This document shows positions 8,614 to 16,580 of a stretch of DNA of 64,000 nt, piece by piece; within the stretch, counting starts at the first letter, position 1; each line of letters opens with the position of its first letter. The stretch comes from Ulvibacter antarcticus. Lineage in GTDB: Bacteria; Bacteroidota; Bacteroidia; Flavobacteriales; Flavobacteriaceae. The notes below the pieces were generated by a model. It had not been told where the DNA came from. It worked only from the letters and a program-made list of their open reading frames with translations, and did no database searches. The position numbers and the translations under genes are program-made. The DNA lies in contig NZ_REFC01000012.1 of assembly GCF_003688405.1 (NCBI RefSeq), forward strand, positions 372,001-436,000. Direction: 5' to 3'.

Positions 8614-9843
8614 TTAGTAATTGCTTTTCGGATAACATAGATAATATTTTATCACTTTTTTCGACAAGGCTTCAAGGTTTAATTGATCACTCGCTTTGGC
8701 CACATCCACCACTTTACCCGATTCTTTCATTAAGTTTATCGTGTCTTTCTCCATATTATACGCCTGGTTGTCAATTTGACCATCGAATACAAAATAAGAT
8801 GCTTCCGCTTCGGTATAGTTGCGTTTCAACATTAAATCTTGTTTTTTCTTTGCTATTTCTTCGGAAGGAATTGGGTTATTTTTCAATTTGATTCGAAGTA
8901 GATCCCGATTCAATAGCATTTCAGATAGCTGGCTTAGCACAATGTCTTCCGAAGCTACCCAAGACTTCATTGCCGAAACGATATCGTAATCATCAAGCTT
9001 AGAAAAAGTATCTAAAATCTCTTCTGAAAAATTTTCAACCCTAATTGAATTTTTCAGAAAAAAAGTTAAAGCTGCACTGGCCGGTAAATTAACTCCTTGC
9101 TGTGTAAGTTCTTTAGCACGTTTCAATACCCGCATTAAAAGTTGTTCGGCCACAATTCCTGTCTTGTGTAAATAAACCTGCCAATACATAAGTCGACGGG
9201 CAACGATAAATTTTTCTACGGAATATATCCCTTTTTCTTCAACTACCAGTTTGTCATCCTTTACATTAAGCATGGCAATAAGGCGTTGCGAATTTACCGC
9301 ACCTTCGGAAACTCCCGTATAAAAACTATCTCTTCGAAGATAATCAAGTCGATCCATATCCAACTGACTCGATATAAGTTGATGCAGAAATTTTCTTTCA
9401 TACTCATTTTTGAAAACAGAAATTGCAAAGCTTAATTTTTGATCAAATTCGGTATTAAGCGATTCCATAAAAAAAAGTGATATTTTTTCATGATTGATAT
9501 GATCCACAATGCTGTGTTCCATTGCATGCGAAAAAGGTCCGTGGCCAATATCGTGTAGTAATATCGCTATTAAGAGTGCTTCTTCTTCAGCTTCAGAAAT
9601 CACAACCCCTTTTAAACGCAGTACTTGAATGGCCTTTTGCATTAAAAACATGGCGCCTAATGCATGGTGAAAACGAGTATGATGTGCCCCTGGATACACA
9701 AGGTATGACATCCCCATTTGAGAAATTCGCCGTAACCTCTGAAAGTAGGGATGCTCAATTAAATCGAAGATTAACGCACTTGGAATGGTAATAAAACCAT
9801 AGATAGGATCGTTTACTATTTTGAGCTTGTTTCGTTGATTCAA
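8614..9843 (-). CDS. HD-domain metal-dependent phosphohydrolase
   Basis: 409 aa. The HD signature is complete: His in TRFHHALG, the HD pair in LLHDIGHGPFSHAMEH, and a downstream Asp in SSQLDMDRLDYLRRD. This layout is that of the SAMHD1/dGTPase-like (YdhJ) branch, which hydrolyses dNTPs or related nucleotides; the substrate of this flavobacterial form is not known to me. No signal peptide, so cytoplasmic. It is co-directional with lpxD but separated by 104 bases with an internal promoter element, and divergent from porX. Confidence 0.9.
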   Translation of the reverse strand: MNQRNKLKIVNDPIYGFITIPSALIFDLIEHPYFQRLRRISQMGMSYLVYPGAHHTRFHHALGAMFLMQKAIQVLRLKGVVISEAEEEALLIAILLHDIGHGPFSHAMEHSIVDHINHEKISLFFMESLNTEFDQKLSFAISVFKNEYERKFLHQLISSQLDMDRLDYLRRDSFYTGVSEGAVNSQRLIAMLNVKDDKLVVEEKGIYSVEKFIVARRLMYWQVYLHKTGIVAEQLLMRVLKRAKELTQQGVNLPASAALTFFLKNSIRVENFSEEILDTFSKLDDYDIVSAMKSWVASEDIVLSQLSEMLLNRDLLRIKLKNNPIPSEEIAKKKQDLMLKRNYTEAEASYFVFDGQIDNQAYNMEKDTINLMKESGKVVDVAKASDQLNLEALSKKVIKYYLCYPKSNY

Positions 9844-9895
9844 ACTTTAACTTTTAATTATTAGTAATGATTACAGTTTAGTAGCACTTCAGGAT

Positions 9896-9903
9896 TAAAT
9901 TTG
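9896..9903 (+). promoter_or_regulatory. Probable porX -7 element
   Basis: TAAATTTG matches the -7 consensus TAnnTTTG exactly, 66 bases upstream of the porX ATG. No clear -33 TTG was found, and an AT-rich intergenic region can give such a match by chance. Confidence 0.35.
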
Positions 9904-9968
9904 AGGGTGATATATCGACGTCGAATAAATGAACGGCTTCAATATTAAAAACAAACAAATATACATAT

Positions 9969-11519
9969 ATGAGCGACATAAAAGTACTTTGGGTAGATGA
10001 TGAAATAGATTTGTTAAAACCGCACATTTTGTTCTTAGAGAATAAGAATTATAAGGTAACGACGGCTCAAAGTGGTACTGAGGCGCTTGAAGAAGTAAGA
10101 AAACAAAATTTTGATATTGTTTTTCTGGATGAGAATATGCCGGGACTCACCGGTTTGGAAACTCTCGCTGAATTAAAAGAATTTGAAGCCTCACTTCCCG
10201 TGGTTATGATTACAAAAAGCGAAGAAGAATACATTATGGAAGAAGCAATTGGATCAAAGATTGCTGATTACCTCATTAAACCTGTGAATCCCCATCAAAT
10301 ACTGTTGAGTCTTAAAAAAAATCTGGATCATTCAAGGCTAGTCTCAGAAAAGACTACTTCTAGTTATCAGCAGGAGTTTAGAAAGATCGCAATGGATTTA
10401 TCGATGGTTAATTCCTATGAGGAATGGGCAGATATGTACCAAAAATTAGTGTATTGGGAATTGGAATTAGAAGGAATAGAGGATTCAGGAATGTTCGAAA
10501 TTCTTGAGTCACAAAAAACAGAAGCCAATACACAATTTTGCAAATTCATTGATAAGAACTATTCAAAATGGTTTGAAAGAGGTTCCGATTTTCCAACTAT
10601 GTCTCATACATTGTTCAGAGATAAGGTAGTGCCAGAACTAAAAAAAGGTGAATCTACATTATTAATTGTGGTTGATAATTTAAGATACGATCAATGGAAA
10701 TCATTCGAACCATTTATTGCTAATAATTATAAAAAGAAAAGTGAGGAGATGTATTATGGTATTTTGCCTTCTGCTACTCAATACGCCAGAAATGCCATAT
10801 TTAGTGGGCTGATGCCTAGTGACATGGAAAAATTGCATCCAGACCTCTGGTTAAACGATACAGATGAAGGTGGAAAAAATATGCATGAAGAGGAGTTTTT
10901 AAAGGCTCAGATTGATAGATTGGGATTAAGTTTGAATTGGAGTTATCATAAAATTTCGAGTTTGAAACAAGGAAAGCGCCTAGTCGATAATTTTAAGAGC
11001 CATAAGAATGAGGACTTAACGGTGATAGTCTACAATTTTGTGGATATTATTTCTCATTCAAAAACGGAGATGGAGGTAATAAAAGAGTTAGCGTCGACAG
11101 ATAAAGCCTACAGATCACTTACCCAAAGTTGGTTTAAAAACTCCCCTCTAATGGAGATTATCCAACAAGCTTCGCAATTAGGCTTTAAACTGATTATAAC
11201 AACAGATCATGGGACAATTAATGTGAAAAACCCGTCAAAAGTAATTGGGGATAAAAACACTAGTTTAAACTTGAGATATAAGACTGGAAGAAGTCTAACT
11301 TACGAAGAAAAGGACGTATTAGTAGCAAAAGAGCCAAAATCCATACATCTACCAACTATCAATATGAGTAGCTCGTTTATATTCGCTAAGGGTGATATGT
11401 TTTTCGCATACCCTAACAATTATAACCATTATGTGAGTTATTTTAGGAATACATACCAGCATGGGGGGGTTTCTTTGGAAGAAATGATTATTCCTTTTGT
11501 GGTATTGGATCCAAAATAA
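9969..11519 (+). CDS. porX: PorX: response regulator with PglZ phosphodiesterase domain, T9SS regulator
   Basis: 516 aa. Residues 1-120 are a CheY-like receiver: acidic pocket VDDE at 9-12, phospho-acceptor Asp54 in FLDENMPG, and the KP near 104. A helical linker (about 125-200) leads to an alkaline-phosphatase-superfamily PglZ domain with Thr in LPSATQYAR, LIVVDNLRYDQ, TTDHGT and YQHGG as metal and catalytic positions. This is the PorX architecture. In Porphyromonas PorX is phosphorylated by the kinase PorY, works with sigma factor SigP, and its PglZ domain cleaves cyclic and linear oligonucleotides; it is needed for type IX secretion. A T9SS cargo protein is encoded in the same window at 59884. 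PglZ here is not the BREX defence protein. Confidence 0.96.
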   Translation: MSDIKVLWVDDEIDLLKPHILFLENKNYKVTTAQSGTEALEEVRKQNFDIVFLDENMPGLTGLETLAELKEFEASLPVVMITKSEEEYIMEEAIGSKIADYLIKPVNPHQILLSLKKNLDHSRLVSEKTTSSYQQEFRKIAMDLSMVNSYEEWADMYQKLVYWELELEGIEDSGMFEILESQKTEANTQFCKFIDKNYSKWFERGSDFPTMSHTLFRDKVVPELKKGESTLLIVVDNLRYDQWKSFEPFIANNYKKKSEEMYYGILPSATQYARNAIFSGLMPSDMEKLHPDLWLNDTDEGGKNMHEEEFLKAQIDRLGLSLNWSYHKISSLKQGKRLVDNFKSHKNEDLTVIVYNFVDIISHSKTEMEVIKELASTDKAYRSLTQSWFKNSPLMEIIQQASQLGFKLIITTDHGTINVKNPSKVIGDKNTSLNLRYKTGRSLTYEEKDVLVAKEPKSIHLPTINMSSSFIFAKGDMFFAYPNNYNHYVSYFRNTYQHGGVSLEEMIIPFVVLDPK

Positions 11520-11585
11520 ATGTAGGATTATTCCTAATAAAATACCGTTAATCGATATTTTATGTAAATAAGCCGAAAAAAATTA

Positions 11586-11593
11586 TATATTTG
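11586..11593 (+). promoter_or_regulatory. Probable tsaE -7 element
   Basis: TATATTTG is an exact TAnnTTTG match, ending 16 bases before the tsaE ATG, so the mRNA would have a leader of about 10 bases. No -33 TTG at proper spacing. Confidence 0.5.
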
Positions 11594-11609
11594 CTCGCAA
11601 TCAAAATGT

Positions 11610-12017
11610 ATGCAGATTACTTATTTGTTAAAAGATTTATCAAAAGTTGCTGATAAAATTTTGTCAATAACTCCCAAAAAGACACTGCTTTTCTATGGTC
11701 CAATGGGTTCTGGCAAAACAACACTGATAAAGGAATTAGCAAAAAGAATTGGTGTAACAGACGTAATGAGCAGTCCAACCTTCTCAATTGTCAATGAATA
11801 CCAATTAGATCAAGACAAGCTATTTCATTTTGATTGTTACCGAATCGCTTCCGATGAAGAAGCATTCGATTTCGGTATTGAGGAGTATTTAGACTCTGGA
11901 CATTGGAACTTAATCGAATGGCCGGAAAAAATAAAGAATATTCTTCCTGAAGAAACAACATCATTAAATATCATTATAAATAATAACGGAAGTAGAACCT
12001 TAACAATAAATAATTAG
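11610..12017 (+). CDS. tsaE: tRNA threonylcarbamoyladenosine biosynthesis ATPase
   Basis: 135 aa, normal length. TsaE is the ATPase of the TsaBDE complex that places threonylcarbamoyl on A37 of ANN-decoding tRNAs. Seen: Walker A GPMGSGKTTL (about residues 30-39), the SSPTFSIVNEY switch-like motif, Walker B-type FHFDCYR, and LIEWPEKI near the C-terminus. TsaB and TsaD genes are not in the window. It stands alone behind its own promoter and is followed by a 190-base gap. Confidence 0.95.
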   Translation: MQITYLLKDLSKVADKILSITPKKTLLFYGPMGSGKTTLIKELAKRIGVTDVMSSPTFSIVNEYQLDQDKLFHFDCYRIASDEEAFDFGIEEYLDSGHWNLIEWPEKIKNILPEETTSLNIIINNNGSRTLTINN

Positions 12018-12148
12018 CCAGTGAACTAAAAATTCTTACGATAACATATCTTACTTTCATATATCAATTATATTTGCCCCAAATAGCATAATTTTTTGAC
12101 AGGATATCTATTATCCAAAAAAAACTACTAAAGATACGGACAATATAA

Positions 12149-12181
12149 TTGCAATACTTGTGTTTTTTCGAGCTAGGTTTG
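12149..12181 (+). promoter_or_regulatory. Promoter of the small lipoprotein / membrane protein pair
   Basis: TTG at 12149-12151, a 22-base spacer and TAGGTTTG at 12174-12181 match both halves of the flavobacterial consensus. The -7 element ends 28 bases before the ATG at 12210. A second TATATTTG at 12069-12076 lacks a -33 partner. Confidence 0.7.
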
Positions 12182-12209
12182 TACTATTAACCTCACAAAA
12201 ACAAACATT

Positions 12210-12347
12210 ATGAAAGTAGCAAGAAACCTTATTATCGTAGCAATTTTTGGAATGGGATTATTTGCATCCTGCACTCCGGAGAACATTGAAGATGGACAAA
12301 CAGAGCAACAAGTCGACAAAACACTTAAACCCCTACAAAACGGATAA
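12210..12347 (+). CDS. Small 45-aa lipoprotein
   Basis: An ATG at 12210 opens a 45-codon frame: a basic N-terminus (MKVARN), a 14-residue hydrophobic core and lipobox LFASC, then a short polar tail (about 25 residues, rich in Gln, Glu and Lys) ending at the TAA 12345-12347. A two-part promoter lies just upstream. The frame is short but shows a complete lipoprotein signal in the right place, which makes chance unlikely. Its last 56 bases are also the start of the next gene in another frame. Function unknown; small lipoproteins of this shape are frequent in flavobacteria. Confidence 0.75.
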   Translation: MKVARNLIIVAIFGMGLFASCTPENIEDGQTEQQVDKTLKPLQNG

Positions 12348-12819
12348 AAAGTCCAATGTAAAAGGTGGAATAATTGTTTTATTAATTGCAATTGCACCAA
12401 TATTATTTTATTCTTATAGAAGTTTTCCAGAGTCACAGACTTTGGAAACTTCTTTTTTTACGTTAAAAACTAGTTTTCCTAATTTTTACTCTTTCGCGTG
12501 GTATTTTACAGGAAAGTTTATACCATTATACCTATTGTTATTATGGTTTTTTACCTGTAAACATTGGTGGCATTGGATTATTTTAGTACCCATTGCCATG
12601 TATGCCTTTCAAATATGGGGGGTGTTGAACGAGAGTAATAACCTTGATGAATTAGAGTTAGTTTATTTATTCCCATTAATGATGGTCTTAATTCCTCTTG
12701 TTTATCTAATTCGGGCAAAACTCTTTAATGAAGTAAGGGGTAATGATCTTAAATCGTTTGAAGAAGATCTGTTAACTAAAAAGAGTTTTTGGCAGCAATT
12801 CAGAGATTTATTCCATTAA
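12292..12819 (+). CDS. Integral membrane protein of unknown function
   Basis: 175 aa from the ATG at 12292; the frame continues open upstream but the first in-frame ATG with a sensible hydrophilic N-terminus (MDKQSNKSTKHLNPYKTD) is here. There are about four hydrophobic segments: GGIIVLLIAIAPILF, FIPLYLLLLWFFTC, WHWIILVPIAMYAF and LVYLFPLMMVLIPLVYLI, so it sits in the inner membrane. A C-terminal cytoplasmic tail ends in FWQQFRDLFH. It overlaps the 45-aa lipoprotein by 56 bases in a different frame, implying coupled translation. I do not recognise a family. Confidence 0.8.
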   Translation: MDKQSNKSTKHLNPYKTDKKSNVKGGIIVLLIAIAPILFYSYRSFPESQTLETSFFTLKTSFPNFYSFAWYFTGKFIPLYLLLLWFFTCKHWWHWIILVPIAMYAFQIWGVLNESNNLDELELVYLFPLMMVLIPLVYLIRAKLFNEVRGNDLKSFEEDLLTKKSFWQQFRDLFH

Positions 12820-12877
12820 AATTTCACCTCAAGAATTAAGATTAAATATGTAACTTGGTGCGAACAACCAGTTGCCA

Positions 12878-14071
12878 ATGTCTAAATCTCCATTTACCAA
12901 AGCACAATTACTTCCACAGGAAGAAACCCTTGAAATTACACGTCAAAAGGGAGAACTTTTTATTGGAATTCCAAAAGAAACGTATTTTCAGGAAAAACGG
13001 ATTTGCCTTACACCAGATGCCGTTGCAGCTGTAGTTGCTAATGGACATAGAGTGCTAATGGAAAAAGGAGCGGGAATTGAAGCAGGATTTAGCGATAAAG
13101 ACTATAGTGACGCTGGTGCTCAATTGTCGAGTGATACTGCAAAGGTATTTGGCTGCCCTATTATTTTAAAAGTAGAACCACCTACTATTGGGGAGCTTAA
13201 ACTTATAAATCCGAAATCTATTTTAATTTCGGCACTTCAACTGAAAACTAGACAAAAAGTTTATTTCGAGACTTTAGCAAAAAAGAAAATTACGGCATTA
13301 GCTTTTGAGTTCTTAAAAGATGAGGATCATAGTTATCCTGCCGTTAAAGCTTTGAGTGAAATTGCCGGAACTGCTTCGGTTTTGATTGCTGCTGAGCTTA
13401 TGGTAAATGCAAAAAAAGGCAACGGACTCTTGTTTGGAAATATTAGTGGTGTTCCTCCGGTTGAAGTAGTGGTTCTTGGCGCAGGAACCGTTGGAGAATT
13501 TGCTGCACGATCTGCCATTGGCCTTGGTGCTAACGTAAAAGTATTCGACAGTTCAATTACGAAATTGCGAAAACTTCAAAATAATCTAGGGAGAACCCTA
13601 TACACCTCTACAGTTCAACCTAAAAACCTTATGAAAGCTCTGCGCCGTTGCGATGTTGCAATTGGAGCTGTAAGAGGAAATAATCGCTCTCCAATTATTG
13701 TTTCAAAAACCATGGTCGAAAACATGAAAAACGGGGCCGTAATTATTGATGTAAGTATCGATATGGGCGGATGTTTCGAAACCAGCGAAGTTACGTCACA
13801 TGATCAGCCTACCATTATTAAAAATGGCGTGATACATTATGGAGTACCAAATATTCCAGCTCGATATCCAAAAACAGCATCAATTTCGATTAGTAACATT
13901 TTTACACCCTATTTATTAAATATGGCAGAATATGGGGGGCTGGAAAATGCGATTCGTTTTGATAGTGGTTTAAAAAATGGTTTGTATTTTTACCGCGGAA
14001 TATTAACAAATAAAGCTGTTGGCGATTGGTACGATCTACCGCATAGTGATTTGAATCTACTCATCTTCTAA
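12878..14071 (+). CDS. ald: Alanine dehydrogenase
   Basis: 397 aa. NAD-dependent oxidative deamination of L-alanine to pyruvate and ammonia (or the reverse). Seen: N-terminal GIPKETYFQEKRICLTPDAV with the substrate-binding Arg and Lys region, the Rossmann segment VVVLGAGTVGEFAAR, and the IDVSIDMGG motif with the conserved C-terminal active-site region. Family AlaDH/PNT. I chose the ATG at 12878; a TTG two codons earlier is possible but less likely. About 30 residues precede the usual start of the family, as in other flavobacterial copies. Confidence 0.94.
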   Translation: MSKSPFTKAQLLPQEETLEITRQKGELFIGIPKETYFQEKRICLTPDAVAAVVANGHRVLMEKGAGIEAGFSDKDYSDAGAQLSSDTAKVFGCPIILKVEPPTIGELKLINPKSILISALQLKTRQKVYFETLAKKKITALAFEFLKDEDHSYPAVKALSEIAGTASVLIAAELMVNAKKGNGLLFGNISGVPPVEVVVLGAGTVGEFAARSAIGLGANVKVFDSSITKLRKLQNNLGRTLYTSTVQPKNLMKALRRCDVAIGAVRGNNRSPIIVSKTMVENMKNGAVIIDVSIDMGGCFETSEVTSHDQPTIIKNGVIHYGVPNIPARYPKTASISISNIFTPYLLNMAEYGGLENAIRFDSGLKNGLYFYRGILTNKAVGDWYDLPHSDLNLLIF

Positions 14072-14100
14072 AGCTGCATTGAATATAACGTATTATACAT

Positions 14101-14472
14101 ATGAATTTTGCGCGTAGATTAGTCTTTTATATAGGTGGATTTATAATTGGACTTATTTTATTGTTCTTTTTTTTAGGGGGAAAGAAAACATCTTGTGATT
14201 ATGGCCCTGAAGCTCGAACTTTAAAAAATATCCGTATAAAGCCCCGATATTTTTCTAATAATGTTTTGTCTAAATTGAAAGAGAAAGGATTGGATACGAG
14301 TTCAGTAACTGTTCTTCTCAAAAGCGGCGATGTTTTGTTTTCAGAAAGCAATACCGACCTTGATTCCTGTAAAATATATGTTATTCAGGGTGTCGCATTC
14401 AAAAGAAAGTGCAAGATGAAAGTCGAAAATTGTAATGATAAGGCAACTATTCTTGAATTACAAGTGAATTGA
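14101..14472 (+). CDS. Small membrane-anchored protein, DUF4258-like
   Basis: 123 aa. One N-terminal membrane segment (residues 7-26, FYIGGFIIGLILLFFFLGG) is followed by a soluble domain of alternating strands: helix NVLSKLKEKGLD, then SSVTVLLKSGDVLFSES, DSCKIYVIQG and ATILELQVN. The helix and strand order resembles DUF4258, and I recall such proteins next to alanine dehydrogenase in flavobacteria, but I cannot confirm the domain by search. It starts 29 bases after ald, so it is probably in the same transcript. Two Cys pairs (CDYG, and C..C in KRKCKMKVENC) may form disulfides outside the membrane. Confidence 0.75.
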   Translation: MNFARRLVFYIGGFIIGLILLFFFLGGKKTSCDYGPEARTLKNIRIKPRYFSNNVLSKLKEKGLDTSSVTVLLKSGDVLFSESNTDLDSCKIYVIQGVAFKRKCKMKVENCNDKATILELQVN

Positions 14473-14487
14473 CTAGAACGAAAAGTA

Positions 14488-16233
14488 TTATGTCTTTAGA
14501 CGGTTGGACAGTTTTTTAATACAGTACGATGGATATATTCCGTGTCTTTTATAAAATGCTTTTGAAAATGATTCAGCCCCTTTAAACCCACAATCAGCAG
14601 CAATTGCTTTTATGGAGTACTTTCTGAATACTGGGTTCTCGGTCAGTTCTTGCAAAGCATACTCCACTCTCAGGTCGTTAATATATTGTGGGAAATTTTT
14701 TTCTTTCTGCATATTGATCACTTTTGAAAGATATCTCGAGTTAGTTTTAAATATAGTTGCCATACTGTTCAAGGATGTCTTTTGGGATAAATATCCCTTT
14801 TTCATTTCATAATCAGTTAAACAAGATAAAATTGAATCGAAGATCTCTGAAGACATTTCAGGTGTTTTCACTATTCTTTTTTCATCTTTTAATGCTTCCC
14901 CTTTCGATGTTACTATTAGTCTCTCAAATTTCCTTTTATAAACGAGTTGCCGGTTAAAATAATAGCCAGTTGCTATTAAAAAGAGGATTACAGCACTACC
15001 CACCCACCATAATTTACTTTTTGATTTTTTGTTTTTAAGTTTTAATTCCGAGATAAGATTTTCTTTTTCTCTAATGAGATTAGGTGTTTCAAATTTTTTT
15101 ATAAGATCAGGTTCGAAAAATTGATAGTTCTTTTTGAAAATACTATCAACAAATAGTAGCTTATTCCTGTAATGAATTTGCTTTTCAGTATGCCCAATCT
15201 TATCATAAAACTCCACTAAGGATTCAAATAATAATCTTTGATTCGGAAGAAATAACAATTTGTCCATTGAATCGAAAATTGAATCTGCTTTATTTAAATT
15301 TTCAATTCCTTCAACCTTTTTACCTAATTTTAATAAAGATAGTCCTTTGAATAAATATACATTCAAATAAGATTGATTTGAAATATTCCCTTTTTGAGCT
15401 TTAATGAGTTCATCCGCTTCATCGATAGATTTTTTATATTTCTTTAGATTATAATCATTTTCAATTGATAATTCTAAAAATAAATAATAATAAAAATCAC
15501 TTTCATTAGTATAACCTACATAACTCTCTGCCGTATTAATCCCACGATTGATATAAAATTCCGCTGAATCCATTTTTTTTAGATTAATATAACAAAACGC
15601 AAAATTAAGTATTGATGACAACTCATTCTCCAAATGTATCTCCTTCAAATAACCATAAGCGCCTTCACGAGTTGAGCTCTTCACGTCTCTTAAATACTCC
15701 TTATCATTCATTAACTTATGCCGTAATCTTTGAAGATTCAAAGCTTCTAATTTATTTCCCCAAATTGCTTTATGTTTTATTAATAAATCTAATAAATAAA
15801 TCTGTTGGGACATATTATCCCGTTCAATTGCTATGTCATAAGCGGTTATAGCATTTTCAGTAGCGAATATCAATTTACCTAAACCTTGATACTCATAACT
15901 TTTTAGAATATATCCTAATCCTGGATACGTAATATTATCAAGATCTTTAGTAAGTTCAATTATACTATCTGCGAATTGAATATTTTTTTCTGGATGGAAA
16001 ATTCTGGCAAGTCGATCATAGCCTCTAGCCATTTTTATCGTGTCATGTTTTTGTCTCGCCCTATTTAAGTAGGTCCTTGCAACCACCTCGGCCTTTAATG
16101 AATCGATTACAACTTCATTAAAGAGGGTTAACAATTCTTCATCATCAAGGGTTTTTAAATGGGAAGGAGATAAATCCTGGGCATTTATAAACTGACACAC
16201 TAGAATGCATAAAACGGATAAACAAAATTTCAT
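14488..16233 (-). CDS. Membrane-anchored TPR / AraC-type transcriptional regulator
   Basis: 581 aa. A signal sequence (MKFCLSVLCILVCQFINAQ) is followed by an extracytoplasmic helical region with tetratricopeptide-like repeats (about 25-370), one membrane span (LWWVGSAVILFLIATGYYF, near 405-425) and a cytoplasmic C-terminal AraC-type helix-turn-helix domain (about 480-581, with YINDLRVEYALQEL and the diagnostic IAADCGFKGAESFSKAFYKRHG). This is a one-protein signal transducer: periplasmic sensor plus DNA-binding output. The gene is convergent with the preceding small anchored protein and has a gene-free 347 bases upstream that may hold its operator. The ligand and targets are unknown. Confidence 0.88.
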   Translation of the reverse strand: MKFCLSVLCILVCQFINAQDLSPSHLKTLDDEELLTLFNEVVIDSLKAEVVARTYLNRARQKHDTIKMARGYDRLARIFHPEKNIQFADSIIELTKDLDNITYPGLGYILKSYEYQGLGKLIFATENAITAYDIAIERDNMSQQIYLLDLLIKHKAIWGNKLEALNLQRLRHKLMNDKEYLRDVKSSTREGAYGYLKEIHLENELSSILNFAFCYINLKKMDSAEFYINRGINTAESYVGYTNESDFYYYLFLELSIENDYNLKKYKKSIDEADELIKAQKGNISNQSYLNVYLFKGLSLLKLGKKVEGIENLNKADSIFDSMDKLLFLPNQRLLFESLVEFYDKIGHTEKQIHYRNKLLFVDSIFKKNYQFFEPDLIKKFETPNLIREKENLISELKLKNKKSKSKLWWVGSAVILFLIATGYYFNRQLVYKRKFERLIVTSKGEALKDEKRIVKTPEMSSEIFDSILSCLTDYEMKKGYLSQKTSLNSMATIFKTNSRYLSKVINMQKEKNFPQYINDLRVEYALQELTENPVFRKYSIKAIAADCGFKGAESFSKAFYKRHGIYPSYCIKKLSNRLKT

Positions 16234-16368
16234 AAAAAAGATTATGACCTAAAACTAACAAAAAAAAACTTCGCATTAAACTAATATGGAGTTGTAGATA
16301 AAAACTTACCTATTCTAGACTTTAATTCCCTTGTTAACAGAATTTAGAGTCATTTTTAAGAAGTCGAA

Positions 16369-16400
16369 ATTCTTGAATGGCGACCGCTTTATTCAAGAAT
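16369..16400. repeat. Perfect 10-bp inverted repeat
   Basis: ATTCTTGAAT (16369-16378) and ATTCAAGAAT (16391-16400) with a 12-base spacer. It lies about 140 bases before the AraC/TPR regulator start on the minus strand. It may be an operator of that regulator or an RNA hairpin; no T run follows. Confidence 0.5.
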
Positions 16401-16464
16401 AACGAGGTGTTAGCCTTGCAAGCCTCCTATAATCATAGCATCTTTGAGCTATAGATTTGTAAAA

Positions 16465-16547
16465 GAAAAGCAACGACAGAGACTTTCTTAACTATTATTA
16501 ACTGGGGAGTTGATGTACACGAAAGTCTTTTAGTTGCTTATTTTTTT
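16465..16547 (+). ncRNA. Candidate structured small RNA
   Basis: TAGATTTG (16452-16459) is an exact -7 element; transcription would begin near 16465. The following 83 bases fold as nested stems: AAGCAAC (16468-16474) with GTTGCTT (16533-16539), then GACTTTC (16481-16487) with GAAAGTC (16521-16527), enclosing a hairpin AACT-GGGG-AGTT (16500-16511). Seven T bases (16541-16547) end it. Ends paired with each other, an asymmetric internal bubble and a U tail fit a small RNA. No proper -33 TTG is present. The alternative is an imperfect terminator for proline dehydrogenase read on the other strand. Not assigned to a known RNA family. Confidence 0.45.
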
Positions 16548-16580
16548 GAATCGATTTAGCTTCTAATGAGTAGAAAATTA

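Larger units (their letters stand above)
16234..16580. other. 347-base gene-free region
   Basis: No plausible coding frame. It lies between the start of the AraC/TPR regulator and the stop of proline dehydrogenase. It contains a perfect 10-bp inverted repeat (16369-16400) and, to its right, a promoter-like element followed by a nested stem structure and a T run (16452-16547), listed separately. The rest is AT-rich sequence without structure that I could see. Confidence 0.7.

Noticed and set aside
9969-11519. PglZ domain as a sign of a BREX phage-defence system
   Set aside because: The domain is fused to a CheY-like receiver and has the full PorX architecture; no brx or pgl genes lie around it.
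12069-12076. Extra TATATTTG promoter upstream of the small lipoprotein
   Set aside because: No -33 TTG at proper distance, and the promoter at 12149-12181 is better placed. AT-rich gaps give chance matches.
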